64,000 bases of DNA from Bacteroidota bacterium (GCA_023424395.1 JAFADY010000065.1:26286-90285); one strand, 5' to 3'. Shown: positions 53,611-62,395, counted from the stretch's first letter. The notes: generated by a model from the sequence alone, not told the origin. Translations and numbers: made by a program.

Positions 53611-54258
53611 TTAAAGGAACGAAGTCCAGTCTTCCTGTGGCAGGCCTGCACGTATATCCGTTTCAGGAGTTGATTCCTGTTCTCCGGCAATTAACCGCAT
53701 AAAATCTGCATGAATCCTTCTTTGAATCTGTTCGTGCTTTTGCAGTTTTTCCAGAAAATCGCTTCCCCGCAGCTTTATCACCGTTTTTTGCAAAGCCTTT
53801 TTCTCTTTATCCGTTACCGCGTAGTTTTCAACAGACTGTTGCATCATGCGGATTTCCCTTGCCATAAGGCTTTCATCGGAACTTTCTATCTCCTCATCCA
53901 GAAGAATTGACAAATCCTCTTTTGCGACTTCATCCTCATCTACTTCGTTTTCGGGAGGCATCGGATTAAATTCGTTCTCCTCCTCTTCCTTTTGATGAGT
54001 GTCCGCATTATCGGATCGGCTTTCCGGTGCAAATGTAGGTGAATTTGCTTTTGAATTTTTATCGGCTTCCTCAGGCTTCCCTTGCGTTCCTTCGGATGGA
54101 AAACTCGTTTTGGTTGTACCGATGATAGAAACAGGTTTAACACTGCCCGGAGCAGTATCTTTTTGTTCGTTTTTAGCGGTATGGCTGCTATGGGGAAACA
54201 AAACAATGTAAATCAAAAGCAGCACAATAATAATTAGCAGCAGTGGTATTGCATTCAT
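53611..54258 (-). CDS. traD: Conjugal transfer protein TraD
   Basis: A 215-residue protein: one N-terminal membrane segment (about 3-22), a Ser/Thr/Glu-rich linker containing SVKPVSIIGTTKTSF, a strongly acidic region (about 95-130) and a helical C-terminus. The SIIG motif after a single membrane helix and the position between the DUF3408 gene and traE identify TraD of CTn elements. It is unrelated to the F-plasmid coupling protein TraD. Its role is unknown. Confidence 0.75.
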   Translation of the reverse strand: MNAIPLLLIIIVLLLIYIVLFPHSSHTAKNEQKDTAPGSVKPVSIIGTTKTSFPSEGTQGKPEEADKNSKANSPTFAPESRSDNADTHQKEEEENEFNPMPPENEVDEDEVAKEDLSILLDEEIESSDESLMAREIRMMQQSVENYAVTDKEKKALQKTVIKLRGSDFLEKLQKHEQIQRRIHADFMRLIAGEQESTPETDIRAGLPQEDWTSFL

Positions 54259-54269
54259 AGTATAAAGAT

Positions 54270-54662
54270 TTAAAGGATAATTGGTTTACGCCTGTTCTTT
54301 TCGATCCCTTTTTCGATACTCTCTTTGTGGTTGGAGAGATGATCCCGCAGAATATTTTCGACATAAGCAGACAACGTGGATTTACCGCGCAAATCGTGCA
54401 GGATGTTTCGTAAAAGGTCGATTGTATCCCTGTTCAGGGAAAAAGACACCCTGTTCTCAATGGTACAGGGATTGAGAAATAATTTTTGGTAACTTTCGTA
54501 ATCCGTTTGTGGTGACGTCGCCGGTTGGGTTTCCTGCTTTTTCTCGCGCCGTTTTTCTGAAACAGGCTGCGAAGGAGTATCATCCTCCTCCGGGCCCATT
54601 CCCGCCATTTTGCGGATTTGTTCGGCAATCGCTTTGTTGCGTTGCTCTTCGATGGTCGGCAT
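54270..54662 (-). CDS. DUF3408 protein (TraB/TraC-like)
   Basis: A 130-residue protein with a disordered N-terminal half and a C-terminal DUF3408 domain (YQKLFLNPCTIENRVSFSLN, then LSAYVENILRDHL). This is probably a ribbon-helix-helix DNA-binding fold paired with the ParA-like TraA. CTnDOT has two such proteins, TraB and TraC; only one is present here, so I leave the symbol open. It lies 13 bases after traA. Confidence 0.8.
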   Translation of the reverse strand: MPTIEEQRNKAIAEQIRKMAGMGPEEDDTPSQPVSEKRREKKQETQPATSPQTDYESYQKLFLNPCTIENRVSFSLNRDTIDLLRNILHDLRGKSTLSAYVENILRDHLSNHKESIEKGIEKNRRKPIIL

Positions 54663-54675
54663 ATTGATTTTTAAA

Positions 54676-55476
54676 TTAGAGGGTTAATTTAGATATTAAT
54701 TCTTCGGCAAGTTCTTCGATGCCGCTACCGGGCAAAAGCTTTTTATCGGGTGGCAGATACGTAGAGCGGAACATATCTTTATTATCGATTGTCATCTCTT
54801 TTTTAAAGCGGGATGAGCGGGGTAACCTGCTTTCGAGGATGCCCAGCCCATGGCGGGCAATTTCTTTATCGTAAAAGTCAATCACAGCAGGATTGACCCG
54901 TTTGTCAATCTTGTTCCAGAGCAAATAAATCTGTCGGATTTTACTGCTCGTAAGGGACACGCCCAAATCGCGGACAGATAACGCATACGACATACAGGCA
55001 ATCAACGATTGGGCGTCGGGTTCTATAGGAGATATAACATAATCCAGATCAACCGTAAGACCCAGTAGCAATGTGTCATCGGCCCTTCCGGGCAAATCGA
55101 AAAAGACATAATCGAATTTTTGATTTTTATGTTCCGTTAAAAAGTTTTCCGCATCATTCAGCGCTTTTTCGGAAGTACTTTTCAGAATACGGTAGGTGGG
55201 TTTACCCAACGCTTCCAGATGCTTTTTCATTCTTGCAAGAAGTCCACTGCTGCCGTTTTCAATGGTATCCTTTTCTCTTTCCCGCATCGTATAAAAACTA
55301 TATTGAGAAAAGTCACAATCCACCACAAACAAGTTCTTTTTCTTTTCGTAGAAGAGATAACTTGCCATTATCTCGCCAATGCTGCTTTTACCGACACCGC
55401 CTTTGAGCGATCCGAAACCTACAAAAACGGGTTTGTGTTCTTGTTCATTCTTTTGTTTATTCTCTTGTTCTTGCAT
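54676..55476 (-). CDS. traA: ParA-type ATPase TraA
   Basis: A 266-residue ParA/MinD-like ATPase. The deviant Walker A is GSLKGGVGKSS near residues 22-32, VDCDFSQYSFY follows, and Walker B is YVFFDLPGRAD. It is the first gene of the minus-strand tra operon and probably works with the following DUF3408 protein in positioning or segregating the element, or in regulating transfer. A set of repeated TGCAC motifs lies just upstream and could be its partner's binding site. Confidence 0.9.
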   Translation of the reverse strand: MQEQENKQKNEQEHKPVFVGFGSLKGGVGKSSIGEIMASYLFYEKKKNLFVVDCDFSQYSFYTMREREKDTIENGSSGLLARMKKHLEALGKPTYRILKSTSEKALNDAENFLTEHKNQKFDYVFFDLPGRADDTLLLGLTVDLDYVISPIEPDAQSLIACMSYALSVRDLGVSLTSSKIRQIYLLWNKIDKRVNPAVIDFYDKEIARHGLGILESRLPRSSRFKKEMTIDNKDMFRSTYLPPDKKLLPGSGIEELAEELISKLTL

Positions 55477-55554
55477 TGTTTTCTGCTTTTAATATTTTGT
55501 GTACTCTTTTGCTGTTTGATGCATTGCTATTTTTAATTTTTTATGCTTGCATAA

Positions 55555-55608
55555 TTGCACAACTGCACAAAGAAAATATTGCACAACTGCACAAAGAAAA
55601 TATTGCAC
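55555..55608. repeat. Iteron-like direct repeats upstream of traA
   Basis: A 24-bp unit (55555-55578) is repeated exactly at 55579-55602, and its first six bases recur at 55603-55608. Inside each unit TGCACAA occurs twice, eight bases apart, giving five TGCAC motifs. They lie 79 bases upstream of the traA start. They are a candidate centromere/operator for TraA-DUF3408, or an origin element. Confidence 0.8.
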
Positions 55609-55768
55609 GTATTCTTTTATTCTTTTGTTTGTTCATTCTCTTATTCTTTTCTTTATTCTTACACAAAGAAAAGCGCAAACGCACAAAAAACAAGCCTTCG
55701 ATTGACAACGCTTCCTCAGGCTTTCTTTGGATGGAAAACAGCCTGCTGTTTTCTATAAAATAGCGACG

Positions 55769-55776
55769 TAACTTTG
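55769..55776 (+). promoter_or_regulatory. Candidate -7 box for mobABC
   Basis: TAACTTTG matches TAnnTTTG exactly, 212 bases before the mobA start. A transcript from here would run through the candidate oriT hairpin. The -33 region is only T-rich. Confidence 0.4.
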
Positions 55777-55870
55777 CAGCGGATAAACAAGAATATTCCC
55801 TCAGAGATGAAAAATCAGCCTGTTTGTACGAAAATACCTTCAGGCAGTATAGCATCTTCCAATGTTTAAC

Positions 55871-55945
55871 CCGGCAAGGTGTACTTTTGTCCGACAACGC
55901 TTCGCTCAGCCGACAAAAGTCCTTGCCCCGGTGCGGGGGATAAGT
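55871..55945. other. Candidate origin of transfer (oriT)
   Basis: Between divergent traA and mobA. An extended inverted repeat pairs GGCAAGG (55873-55879) plus ACTTTTGTC (55883-55891) with GACAAAAGT (55912-55920) plus CCTTGCC (55921-55927). It is followed at once by CCCCGGTGCGGGG (55926-55938) and GATAAG. Location beside the relaxase genes and the GC-rich palindrome fit Bacteroidota oriT regions. The nick site is not identified. Confidence 0.6.
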
Positions 55946-55987
55946 TTACTCCGAAGTCGTAACCTAAAACCTTAAATCTAAAGAACA

Positions 55988-56389
55988 ATGAAAAAACAAG
56001 AACTGCCTGCGGCCACTCCGTCCTATCGTTATTACCTGCGGCTGGGTGAGAAAGACAATGCCCGTTTCCTCAATTTATACGAACGATCGGGCGCAAAAAA
56101 CAAGTCGGATTTTATCAGAAACAGGCTTTTTCAAACACCTTTCCGGGTAATTTCCCACGATGCTTCCGCCGTAGATTATTATGTGAGATTGACGCATCTC
56201 AACGCACAAATCCGTAAAATAGGCGTACTCTATAACCAGGCAGTACGCTCAATAAATGTTTATCATTCGGTAAAAACCGCCCACGCTTTGCTCTCGAAAA
56301 TGGAAGTTTACCAAGAAAATATCGTGCTGCTTTTGGAAGAAAGCATTCGTTTAACCAATGAATTTAACACGAAATGGTTGCCGAAATAA
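55988..56389 (+). CDS. mobA: Mobilisation accessory protein MobA
   Basis: A 133-residue protein. The N-terminal part (RYYLRLGEKDNARFLNLYE, then SDFIRNRLF) resembles a ribbon-helix-helix DNA-binding segment. The C-terminal half is helical (LTHLNAQIRKIGVLYNQAVR, a MobC-like motif). Such proteins bind oriT and help the relaxase form the relaxosome. It overlaps mobB by 16 bases. It is not the relaxase itself, despite the name used elsewhere for RSF1010 MobA. Confidence 0.85.
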   Translation: MKKQELPAATPSYRYYLRLGEKDNARFLNLYERSGAKNKSDFIRNRLFQTPFRVISHDASAVDYYVRLTHLNAQIRKIGVLYNQAVRSINVYHSVKTAHALLSKMEVYQENIVLLLEESIRLTNEFNTKWLPK

Positions 56390-57651
56390 CCGCCCCGATA
56401 AGCTTGGGAAAAGTGTTGGGGTATAACTTCCGTAAAGTAACTGACGGAAAAGGTTCTGTAATACTCACTTCCAAACTGAGCGTAGATGAAAACGGCGAAA
56501 CCTCGCTGCTTCGGGCGTTAGAAGATATGCAAAACCGCATTCCTTCAGGAATCCGTACCAAAAAACCGGTATTCCACTGTTCCATCAATCCGCATCCGGA
56601 CGACAAGTTAAGTGATGAACAATTAAGAAACATAGCTGAAGAGTATATGGAACGGATGGGGTATGGCAAACAGCCGTACATTGTTTTTAGGCACAACGAC
56701 ATTGCCCGCGGACATATACATATCGTGTCACTTCGGGTGGACAGCCATGGAAAGAAGCTGCCACACGCTTTTGAAGGAAGACGAAGTAAGCAAATCACAA
56801 ACGAGCTGGAAATTAAATACGGATTAATACCAAGCGGAACGCGCAAATCATCAAAAGAAGATTCTCCTATCCAACAGATAAAAGCAGCAGATATAAACCG
56901 TGGCGATGTGCGTAAGCAGATTGCCGGTGTGGTCCGGGCAGTATTAAAACGATACGCTTTTCAATCGTTGGGAGAAATGAATTTACTCCTTTCACGCTAT
57001 AATATAGTTGTTGAAGAAGTGCGTAAGGAATACAAAGGAAAACAATACGACGGGTTGGTATATGCCATTACGGACGAGGAAGGGAATAAGCTAACCTCGC
57101 CGCTGCACGCAAACAAAATAGGGAAGGGGACAGGATTTAGTGCTGTTTCACGCCACTTTGAAAAGTCCAAAGCAGTTATTAAAGAGAAAGCCCCGTTACT
57201 ACGCAATGCCATTATCGGGGTAATGCGGTTATCGCCAGATTTAGAACGTTTCTTGGCGGAAATGAAAGCCCATAATATAGAGGTAGTTCTCCGTCAGAAC
57301 GAACAAGGACGAATTTACGGTATCACGTTTATTTCGGATGAACTGGGCGTTATCGCGAACGGCTCTCGTCTGGGCAAAGGCTATTCGGCCAATGTGTTTA
57401 ATGAGTATTTATCAAGCGGAAAAAATCCGTTTTTGGATTATACGACCCATCCAATGAATTTAATGCTACAACACACAGTGGCTGAAGAACTACCATTAAA
57501 ACCTGAAATTGAAGAAGAAATATTCTATGAAGAATTTTCGGAGAGTACAGATTTGCCGGTAACTGTCCACGGAATTGATTACCAGGAGCTGGCATTCCAA
57601 CGGAAACTAAGGAATAAACACGGAAAATTGAAAATTAAACGAAAAAGATAA
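56374..57651 (+). CDS. mobB: Relaxase MobB (MOBP-like)
   Basis: A 425-residue relaxase. The nuclease domain occupies about residues 1-220, with a candidate nicking Tyr at Y17 (LGYNFRKV), HCSINPHPDDKLSDEQLRNI near 68, and the three-His metal site H107, H114, H116 (RHNDIARGHIHIVSLRVD). The C-terminal part is likely for DNA or protein contacts and ends in a Lys/Arg-rich tail. It nicks oriT and leads the strand into the recipient. It is followed by the coupling protein after four bases. Confidence 0.9.
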   Translation: MVAEITAPISLGKVLGYNFRKVTDGKGSVILTSKLSVDENGETSLLRALEDMQNRIPSGIRTKKPVFHCSINPHPDDKLSDEQLRNIAEEYMERMGYGKQPYIVFRHNDIARGHIHIVSLRVDSHGKKLPHAFEGRRSKQITNELEIKYGLIPSGTRKSSKEDSPIQQIKAADINRGDVRKQIAGVVRAVLKRYAFQSLGEMNLLLSRYNIVVEEVRKEYKGKQYDGLVYAITDEEGNKLTSPLHANKIGKGTGFSAVSRHFEKSKAVIKEKAPLLRNAIIGVMRLSPDLERFLAEMKAHNIEVVLRQNEQGRIYGITFISDELGVIANGSRLGKGYSANVFNEYLSSGKNPFLDYTTHPMNLMLQHTVAEELPLKPEIEEEIFYEEFSESTDLPVTVHGIDYQELAFQRKLRNKHGKLKIKRKR

Positions 57652-57655
57652 GATT

Positions 57656-59665
57656 ATGCAACAAGAAGACGATTTAAGAGGCCTTGCAAAGACAATGGAG
57701 TTTATGCGGGCAGTAAGTATTTTGTTTGTGCTGATACACTGCTATTGGTACTGCTACGAAGCGTTACGGGAATGGAATGTAACGATTGGCGTGTTGGACA
57801 AAATCCTGATGAATTTTCATCGCACGGCAGGGCTGTATAAGTATCCGCTGATTACTAAACTTTTGTCGGTTGTTTTTTTGGCTTTATCCTGTCTGGGGAC
57901 GAAAGGTGTGAAAAATGAAAAAATCACCTGGACAAAGATTTTTATCGCGCTGGGTTTCGGGATAATGCTGTTTTTTCTGAACTTCTGGATTCTTACTCTA
58001 CCTATTGCTATAACGGGTATTGCCGTATGGTATATTTTTACTGTTTCCGTGGGGTATATCTGTTTGCTGATGGCTGGCCTGTGGATAAGCCGGCTGCTCA
58101 AAAACAACCTGATGGACGATGTATTCAATAACGAGAACGAGAGTTTTATGCAGGAAACCCGATTGATGGAAAATGAGTATTCCGTGAATTTACCCACACG
58201 ATTTTACTATAAGAAGAAATGGAACAACGGCTGGATCAATATTGTCAATCCGTTTCGGGCTTCAATCGTGCTGGGTACGCCCGGTTCCGGGAAGTCTTAT
58301 GCCGTTGTCAATAACTACATCAAACAGCAGATTGAGAAAGGTTTCGCAATGTATATTTACGACTTTAAGTTTGATGACCTTTCGACCATTGCTTACAACC
58401 ATTTGCTGAAACACACCGATAAATATAAAGTTCCTCCGAAATTTTATGTGATTAACTTCGATAATCCCCGAAAAAGCCATCGCTGTAACCCGATAAATCC
58501 GGCTTTTATGACGGATATATCGGATGCGTATGAAAGCGCTTATACCATTATGCTCAATCTAAACAAAACGTGGATACAGAAACAGGGAGATTTTTTCGTG
58601 GAAAGTCCGATTATCTTGTTGGCTGCTATTATCTGGTATTTGAAAATATACGACAACGGAAGGTACTGTACCTTTCCCCACGCAATTGAGTTTTTGAATA
58701 AGAAATACGCCGATACCTTTACCATTCTCACAAGTTATCCGGAATTGGAAAACTATTTATCGCCCTTTATGGACGCGTGGGAAGGCGGGGCGCAGGACCA
58801 ATTGCAGGGACAAATCGCATCTGCAAAAATACCGCTTTCAAGGATGATTTCGCCCGCGCTTTATTGGGTAATGACAGGCGATGATTTCAGTTTGGATATT
58901 AACAATCCGAAAGAACCGAAAATTCTGTGTGTGGGCAATAATCCGGATAGGCAGAATATCTATTCGGCGGCTTTAGGATTGTACAACAGCCGTATCGTGA
59001 AACTGATAAACAAGAAAGGGCAGCTCAAATCGTCAGTAATCATTGACGAATTACCGACCATTTATTTTCGGGGACTGGATAACCTGATTGCCACAGCTCG
59101 AAGCAATAAAGTTGCCGTTTGTCTGGGATTTCAGGATTATAGTCAGCTTACGCGCGATTACGGGGACAAAGAAAGCAAGGTTATTCAAAATACCGTTGGG
59201 AACATTTTTAGCGGCCAGGTAGTAGGGGAGACGGCTAAAACACTTTCGGAACGTTTCGGGAAAGTACTGCAAAAACGTCAGAGTATGACCATCAACCGGC
59301 AGGATAAATCGACTTCCATCAGTACGCAGATGGACAGTCTTATTCCGGCATCCAAAATCAGTAATCTTACACAAGGGATGTTTGTGGGCGCGGTTTCTGA
59401 TAATTTCGACGAACGCATCGAACAAAAGATTTTTCATTGTGAAATCGTGGTGGATAATGCTCGTGTAGCCGCAGAAACGAAAGCCTACCAAAAGATACCG
59501 GAAATAGTTTCATTTACCGATGAAAACGGCAATGATACAATGCTTCAGGATATTGAAAAAAATTATAAACAGATTAAAGCGGATGTGGAGAATATTGTTT
59601 TGTCAGAAATGAAGAGGATTAAGAACGATGATAATTTGAAACATTTGGTAAAAGAGGAGAAATAA
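57656..59665 (+). CDS. mobC: Coupling protein MobC (TraG/VirD4 family)
   Basis: A 669-residue type IV coupling ATPase. Four membrane segments lie in the first 160 residues. Walker A is GTPGSGKS near 206-214, the Walker B-like segment is SSVIIDELPTIYF near 460, and a QDYSQLTRDYG segment near 498 is typical of this branch. It hands the relaxase-DNA complex to the Tra channel. It ends the mob operon. I see no frame damage. Confidence 0.92.
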   Translation: MQQEDDLRGLAKTMEFMRAVSILFVLIHCYWYCYEALREWNVTIGVLDKILMNFHRTAGLYKYPLITKLLSVVFLALSCLGTKGVKNEKITWTKIFIALGFGIMLFFLNFWILTLPIAITGIAVWYIFTVSVGYICLLMAGLWISRLLKNNLMDDVFNNENESFMQETRLMENEYSVNLPTRFYYKKKWNNGWINIVNPFRASIVLGTPGSGKSYAVVNNYIKQQIEKGFAMYIYDFKFDDLSTIAYNHLLKHTDKYKVPPKFYVINFDNPRKSHRCNPINPAFMTDISDAYESAYTIMLNLNKTWIQKQGDFFVESPIILLAAIIWYLKIYDNGRYCTFPHAIEFLNKKYADTFTILTSYPELENYLSPFMDAWEGGAQDQLQGQIASAKIPLSRMISPALYWVMTGDDFSLDINNPKEPKILCVGNNPDRQNIYSAALGLYNSRIVKLINKKGQLKSSVIIDELPTIYFRGLDNLIATARSNKVAVCLGFQDYSQLTRDYGDKESKVIQNTVGNIFSGQVVGETAKTLSERFGKVLQKRQSMTINRQDKSTSISTQMDSLIPASKISNLTQGMFVGAVSDNFDERIEQKIFHCEIVVDNARVAAETKAYQKIPEIVSFTDENGNDTMLQDIEKNYKQIKADVENIVLSEMKRIKNDDNLKHLVKEEK

Positions 59666-59870
59666 CCCTATCCACACACATTAATCCTCATTACTGCTAA
59701 TAATATTGCCAAATTATGGATGTACCATATGGTTTTTCGGTTCAACCGTTATAAATGGGTGCGAAAAGTTAAGTTCCACCGCTCAATATAAATGAAATAC
59801 CATTGGTTTCACGCGCTTTTGCAAAGCGTGTGATTGTTTATTCAATAATACTATTTTCATCATTCTATTT
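59666..59870. other. Gap between mobC and the cassette array
   Basis: No gene is seen. ACGCGCTTTTGCAAAGCGTG (59811-59830) forms a hairpin that may terminate mobC transcription. A related sequence, CGCGCTTTTGTAGTGTGTG, recurs at 63635-63653 next to a cassette repeat. Confidence 0.45.
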
Positions 59871-59957
59871 CCCTTTGTTGAGGACAATTTGCAACTTGTG
59901 CCTTATTTAAAATAATTTCTATTTGCTTCGCAACGCACTAATTGTAAATTAATTTAG
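59871..59957. repeat. Cassette repeat copy 1 (degenerate outer copy)
   Basis: It shares GCAACTTGTGCCTTATTTAA, ATTTGCTTCGCAACGCACTA and the ATTGTAAATTAA end with the other copies. The 5' GGCGCAAGT arm is decayed (AGGACAATT). It lies 44 bases 3' of the first array gene and marks the left border of the array. Confidence 0.8.
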
Positions 59958-60001
59958 ATGGTGAAAAGCTACCCCGCCACTGCGGGATAGCAGATAAATT
60001 T

Positions 60002-60490
60002 CTATTTTCCTTGATAAGGTGGATACATTTTAATATTCTTCATTTCCGAAGATGGTGGATATGTAAGCATCCAGTTAACTTGTTGTAAATCTTGCAAACT
60101 CAAATCATAACGCTGAATAATAGAATTATGTACATGAGTTGTTTCCGACTCTAACTTTTCTGCATCCATAAAAAAGACCATCAGTGTATCGGACGGTATT
60201 TGTCCCCCATCCCTAAAGATTACCTCATAAAATTCTCTAAGCGATAGAGCACTCTTATTTCTTTCATAAGGCTCTATTTTGTAAATTGAAGGATATGGTG
60301 ATGAAGGAACTCCGTACATATCCAAGGTGTCAGGATACGAAGTACTAAGATAGGTATAAACAGCCTTATCGGAATTATTGATTACTTCTATCGTTTTATG
60401 ATGATTTTCATCTTCCCTTTCACAATTGTTTGCCAAAAAAGCAAAGGATAAAGTCATCAAAATGATAGTTATTTTACTTATTTTTTTCAT
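60002..60490 (-). CDS. Array gene: lipoprotein of unknown function
   Basis: A 162-residue lipoprotein (LANNC, lipid Cys23, then ERED, an acidic surface-export-like tail). The body has IEVINNSDKAVYTYLSTSYP near residue 34 and DTLMVFFMDAEKLES near residue 100. The style, a short secreted protein with an Ile-x-Asn-Asn-Ser strand, recalls small beta-sandwich domains. No family is recognised. It is the first gene of a same-strand series, each separated by the GC-rich repeat. Confidence 0.75.
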   Translation of the reverse strand: MKKISKITIILMTLSFAFLANNCEREDENHHKTIEVINNSDKAVYTYLSTSYPDTLDMYGVPSSPYPSIYKIEPYERNKSALSLREFYEVIFRDGGQIPSDTLMVFFMDAEKLESETTHVHNSIIQRYDLSLQDLQQVNWMLTYPPSSEMKNIKMYPPYQGK

Positions 60491-60561
60491 ATTTATTGTT
60501 TTATATTGAATGTATTAATTATTCCTGGAATTACAATTGTAGGGCCCCAATACATAATCCT

Positions 60562-60652
60562 CCCCTCGCTGGCGCAAGTTTAGAGACTTGTGCCTTAAAA
60601 AACTATTTATTTTGCTTTGCAAACGCACTAATTGCAAATTAGCGAGAGCGGG
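60562..60652. repeat. Cassette repeat copy 2
   Basis: A complete copy: CCCCTCGCTGGCGCAAGT, a variable six-base loop, ACTTGTGCCTT, an AT-rich middle, TTTGCTTTGCAAACGCACTA and ATTGCAAATTAGCGAGAGCG, then GG. It forms the GGCGCAAGT/ACTTGTGCC and CTAATT/AAATTAG stems. It lies between the genes at 60002 and 60694. Confidence 0.9.
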
Positions 60653-60693
60653 ATGATTATTTCTTTGTTGTTTAATAACTCTGATTTGTATCA

Positions 60694-61149
60694 TTACCTA
60701 ATGATGCTTATCGTATCATTTATTAAAGGAATCCCTTGATGTGTAATAAAATCACAGGGTAAAATTTGTATTTCATCTATAATAACCCCTTTTTGTATAT
60801 CCGGAAGAAGAGTAAACTTACATTCAACTGTTTCTCCTTGATTCAATATAAAAGATTGTTTCATTGCCTTCTTCTCAAAATAAAATCCATTTATTCTAAT
60901 TGTATCAGCAGTTGGAATACTTATTAGTCTCAGTTCTTTGGGATGGACTTCTATACTTCCTCTCTTCGATTCAATTATTAACACATAAAAAAAGCGCATA
61001 TCATATTTAGCTGTAACTTCAATCTCAACATTTTCACGAGACAGAAGAGAACATCTTTTATCATTAATTTTCAAGGTATGGAAGCACCCAGAAAAAATGC
61101 TTATTAATAAAAAAGCTCCAACCCATTTTAATTTTTTTTTTGCTACCAT
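60694..61149 (-). CDS. Array gene: lipoprotein of unknown function
   Basis: A 151-residue lipoprotein (IFSGC, lipid Cys22) with a basic N-terminus. The body is mostly beta (VEIEVTAKYDMRFFYVLIIE, IRINGFYFEKKAMKQSFILN, ETVECKFTLLPD) and looks like one immunoglobulin- or jelly-roll-type domain. It lacks acidic residues right after the Cys, so it may stay periplasmic. No homologue is recognised. It has its own repeat on each side, so it probably moves as a single cassette. Confidence 0.7.
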   Translation of the reverse strand: MVAKKKLKWVGAFLLISIFSGCFHTLKINDKRCSLLSRENVEIEVTAKYDMRFFYVLIIESKRGSIEVHPKELRLISIPTADTIRINGFYFEKKAMKQSFILNQGETVECKFTLLPDIQKGVIIDEIQILPCDFITHQGIPLINDTISIIR

Positions 61150-61196
61150 TTCAAAAAAACTTTAAGTTTTTCATATCTCCTTTCATTTTGCATAGC

Positions 61197-61292
61197 TCCC
61201 CTCGCTGGCGCAAGTCTCCGGACTTGTGCCTTATTTAAAACAATTTCTATTTTGCTTCGCAAACGCAGTCATTACAAATTAGTGCGGGCAGG
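61197..61292. repeat. Cassette repeat copy 3
   Basis: CCCCTCGCTGGCGCAAGT, loop CTCCGG, ACTTGTGCCTT, then TTTCTATTTTGCTTCGCAAA, and ATTACAAATTAGTGCGGGCA at the end. The stop codon and last residues of the gene at 61272-61889 fall inside this copy. Confidence 0.9.
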
Positions 61293-61889
61293 GATCGAAT
61301 TTTCTCTAACAAATCTTAAAAATTTATCAGGAATTGCATCCAAAGGTATTAGACACTTATCCCGACAGCTCTTACCTCCCATAGGTATATCAGAACAATC
61401 TTCACAATTATAACATGTGAATTCTGTTGATTCTTGAAGTCTAAAAGATGCTAAACTTTCTGTTAAATAAGGAGACCATATAAGGAATGTATCGTCAATA
61501 ATATATCCAAATAGAGATATATTATTCAAACTATCAACAATTGCAAGGACAGTATCTTTCTGTTTTGGCCAATAACCCGTATAAGTGTCATTTCCAAAAT
61601 TGATCATATATCCATATAAAGGATATAAATATTCACTTTTATAAGTTGTTGTGTAAAATGTACTATCGCTTATTATAGTTTTTAGTTTAATTTTATGGAT
61701 GTATTTTAAAGAATCTACTTTCTCATCACACAAAATAAAATCCTTCTCACCATAATATTCTTGAATTTCAACTAATCCTATAAAACGAGAACTTCTTAAC
61801 TCTTTAGCGATGTCTATTATACGAGGCTTTGAAAATATACAACTTGACACCATAAATAAAAATATAAAAAATTTAATTCGTATATTCAT
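61272..61889 (-). CDS. Array gene: Cys-rich lipoprotein, 3' end within the repeat
   Basis: A 205-residue lipoprotein (MVSSC, lipid Cys17). It has a beta-rich middle (FIGLVEIQEYYGEKDFILCD) and a Cys cluster (CYNCEDCSDIPMGGKSCRDK, then CLIP) with six Cys, suggesting disulphides outside the cell. Its last seven or so residues (ending IPARTNL) and the stop codon are coded by the adjacent repeat. The gene body therefore appears joined directly to the repeat. The function is unknown. Confidence 0.72.
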   Translation of the reverse strand: MNIRIKFFIFLFMVSSCIFSKPRIIDIAKELRSSRFIGLVEIQEYYGEKDFILCDEKVDSLKYIHKIKLKTIISDSTFYTTTYKSEYLYPLYGYMINFGNDTYTGYWPKQKDTVLAIVDSLNNISLFGYIIDDTFLIWSPYLTESLASFRLQESTEFTCYNCEDCSDIPMGGKSCRDKCLIPLDAIPDKFLRFVRENSIPARTNL

Positions 61890-61937
61890 ACAGTTTAGTA
61901 TTTAAATTTTAATCCATATTTTTATACATTGTATAAA

Positions 61938-62037
61938 CCCTTTCGCCGGCGCAAGTCTCCAGACTTGTGCCTTATTTAAAACACTTTCTATTTTGCTTCG
62001 CAAACGCACTAATTGCAAATTAGCGCGAGTGGAGGGG
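61938..62037. repeat. Cassette repeat copy 4
   Basis: CCGGCGCAAGT, loop CTCCAG, ACTTGTGCCTT, TTTCTATTTTGCTTCGCAAA, CGCACTAATT, then AAATTAGCGCGAGTGGAGGG. It ends eight bases before the stop codon of the gene at 62045-62395. Confidence 0.9.
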
Positions 62038-62044
62038 CACTAAA

Positions 62045-62395
62045 TCATTCATCATATTTCCAATCCGGGTAATTATCAAACTGATGAGGATTAGCTAATA
62101 CAGCCTTTCGAGGATTGGAAGGTAAATAATATACTTTAAACTTCGTGCCTATTGGAATTACAGCCTCTATTGTGAATGTGTAACCCTTACCATTAACATA
62201 ATATACTCCTCTAGACCTCCAGACTCGTGCTGAACGAGAAAGTTCTTTACCACAGTAAAAAATAGTTGCAGTAGCTTCAACTTTCATGTTTTTAATTTTA
62301 TTTTCAATATACCCGGTATGAAAAAAAGCAAATACAAACATTAACAGAATAAAAACCACATAATATTTTCGAATAAATAAGAAGATTTTGTTCAT
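62045..62395 (-). CDS. Array gene: small membrane protein (DUF3592-like pattern)
   Basis: A 116-residue protein with one N-terminal membrane helix (about 10-28) and a beta-rich domain. The domain ends IPIGTKFKVYYLPSNPRKAV, a pattern seen in DUF3592-type proteins (G-x-K-x-x-V-x-Y-x-P-x-x-P). The array gene at 63149 shares this ending with a similar topology. A role as membrane-anchored immunity or envelope protein is possible but not shown. Confidence 0.7.
   Translation of the reverse strand: MNKIFLFIRKYYVVFILLMFVFAFFHTGYIENKIKNMKVEATATIFYCGKELSRSARVWRSRGVYYVNGKGYTFTIEAVIPIGTKFKVYYLPSNPRKAVLANPHQFDNYPDWKYDE

Noticed and set aside
55541..55897. A 118-codon minus-strand frame between traA and mobA
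   Set aside because: It covers the iterons, giving a repeated Cys-Ser-rich peptide, and reaches into the candidate oriT. It looks non-coding.
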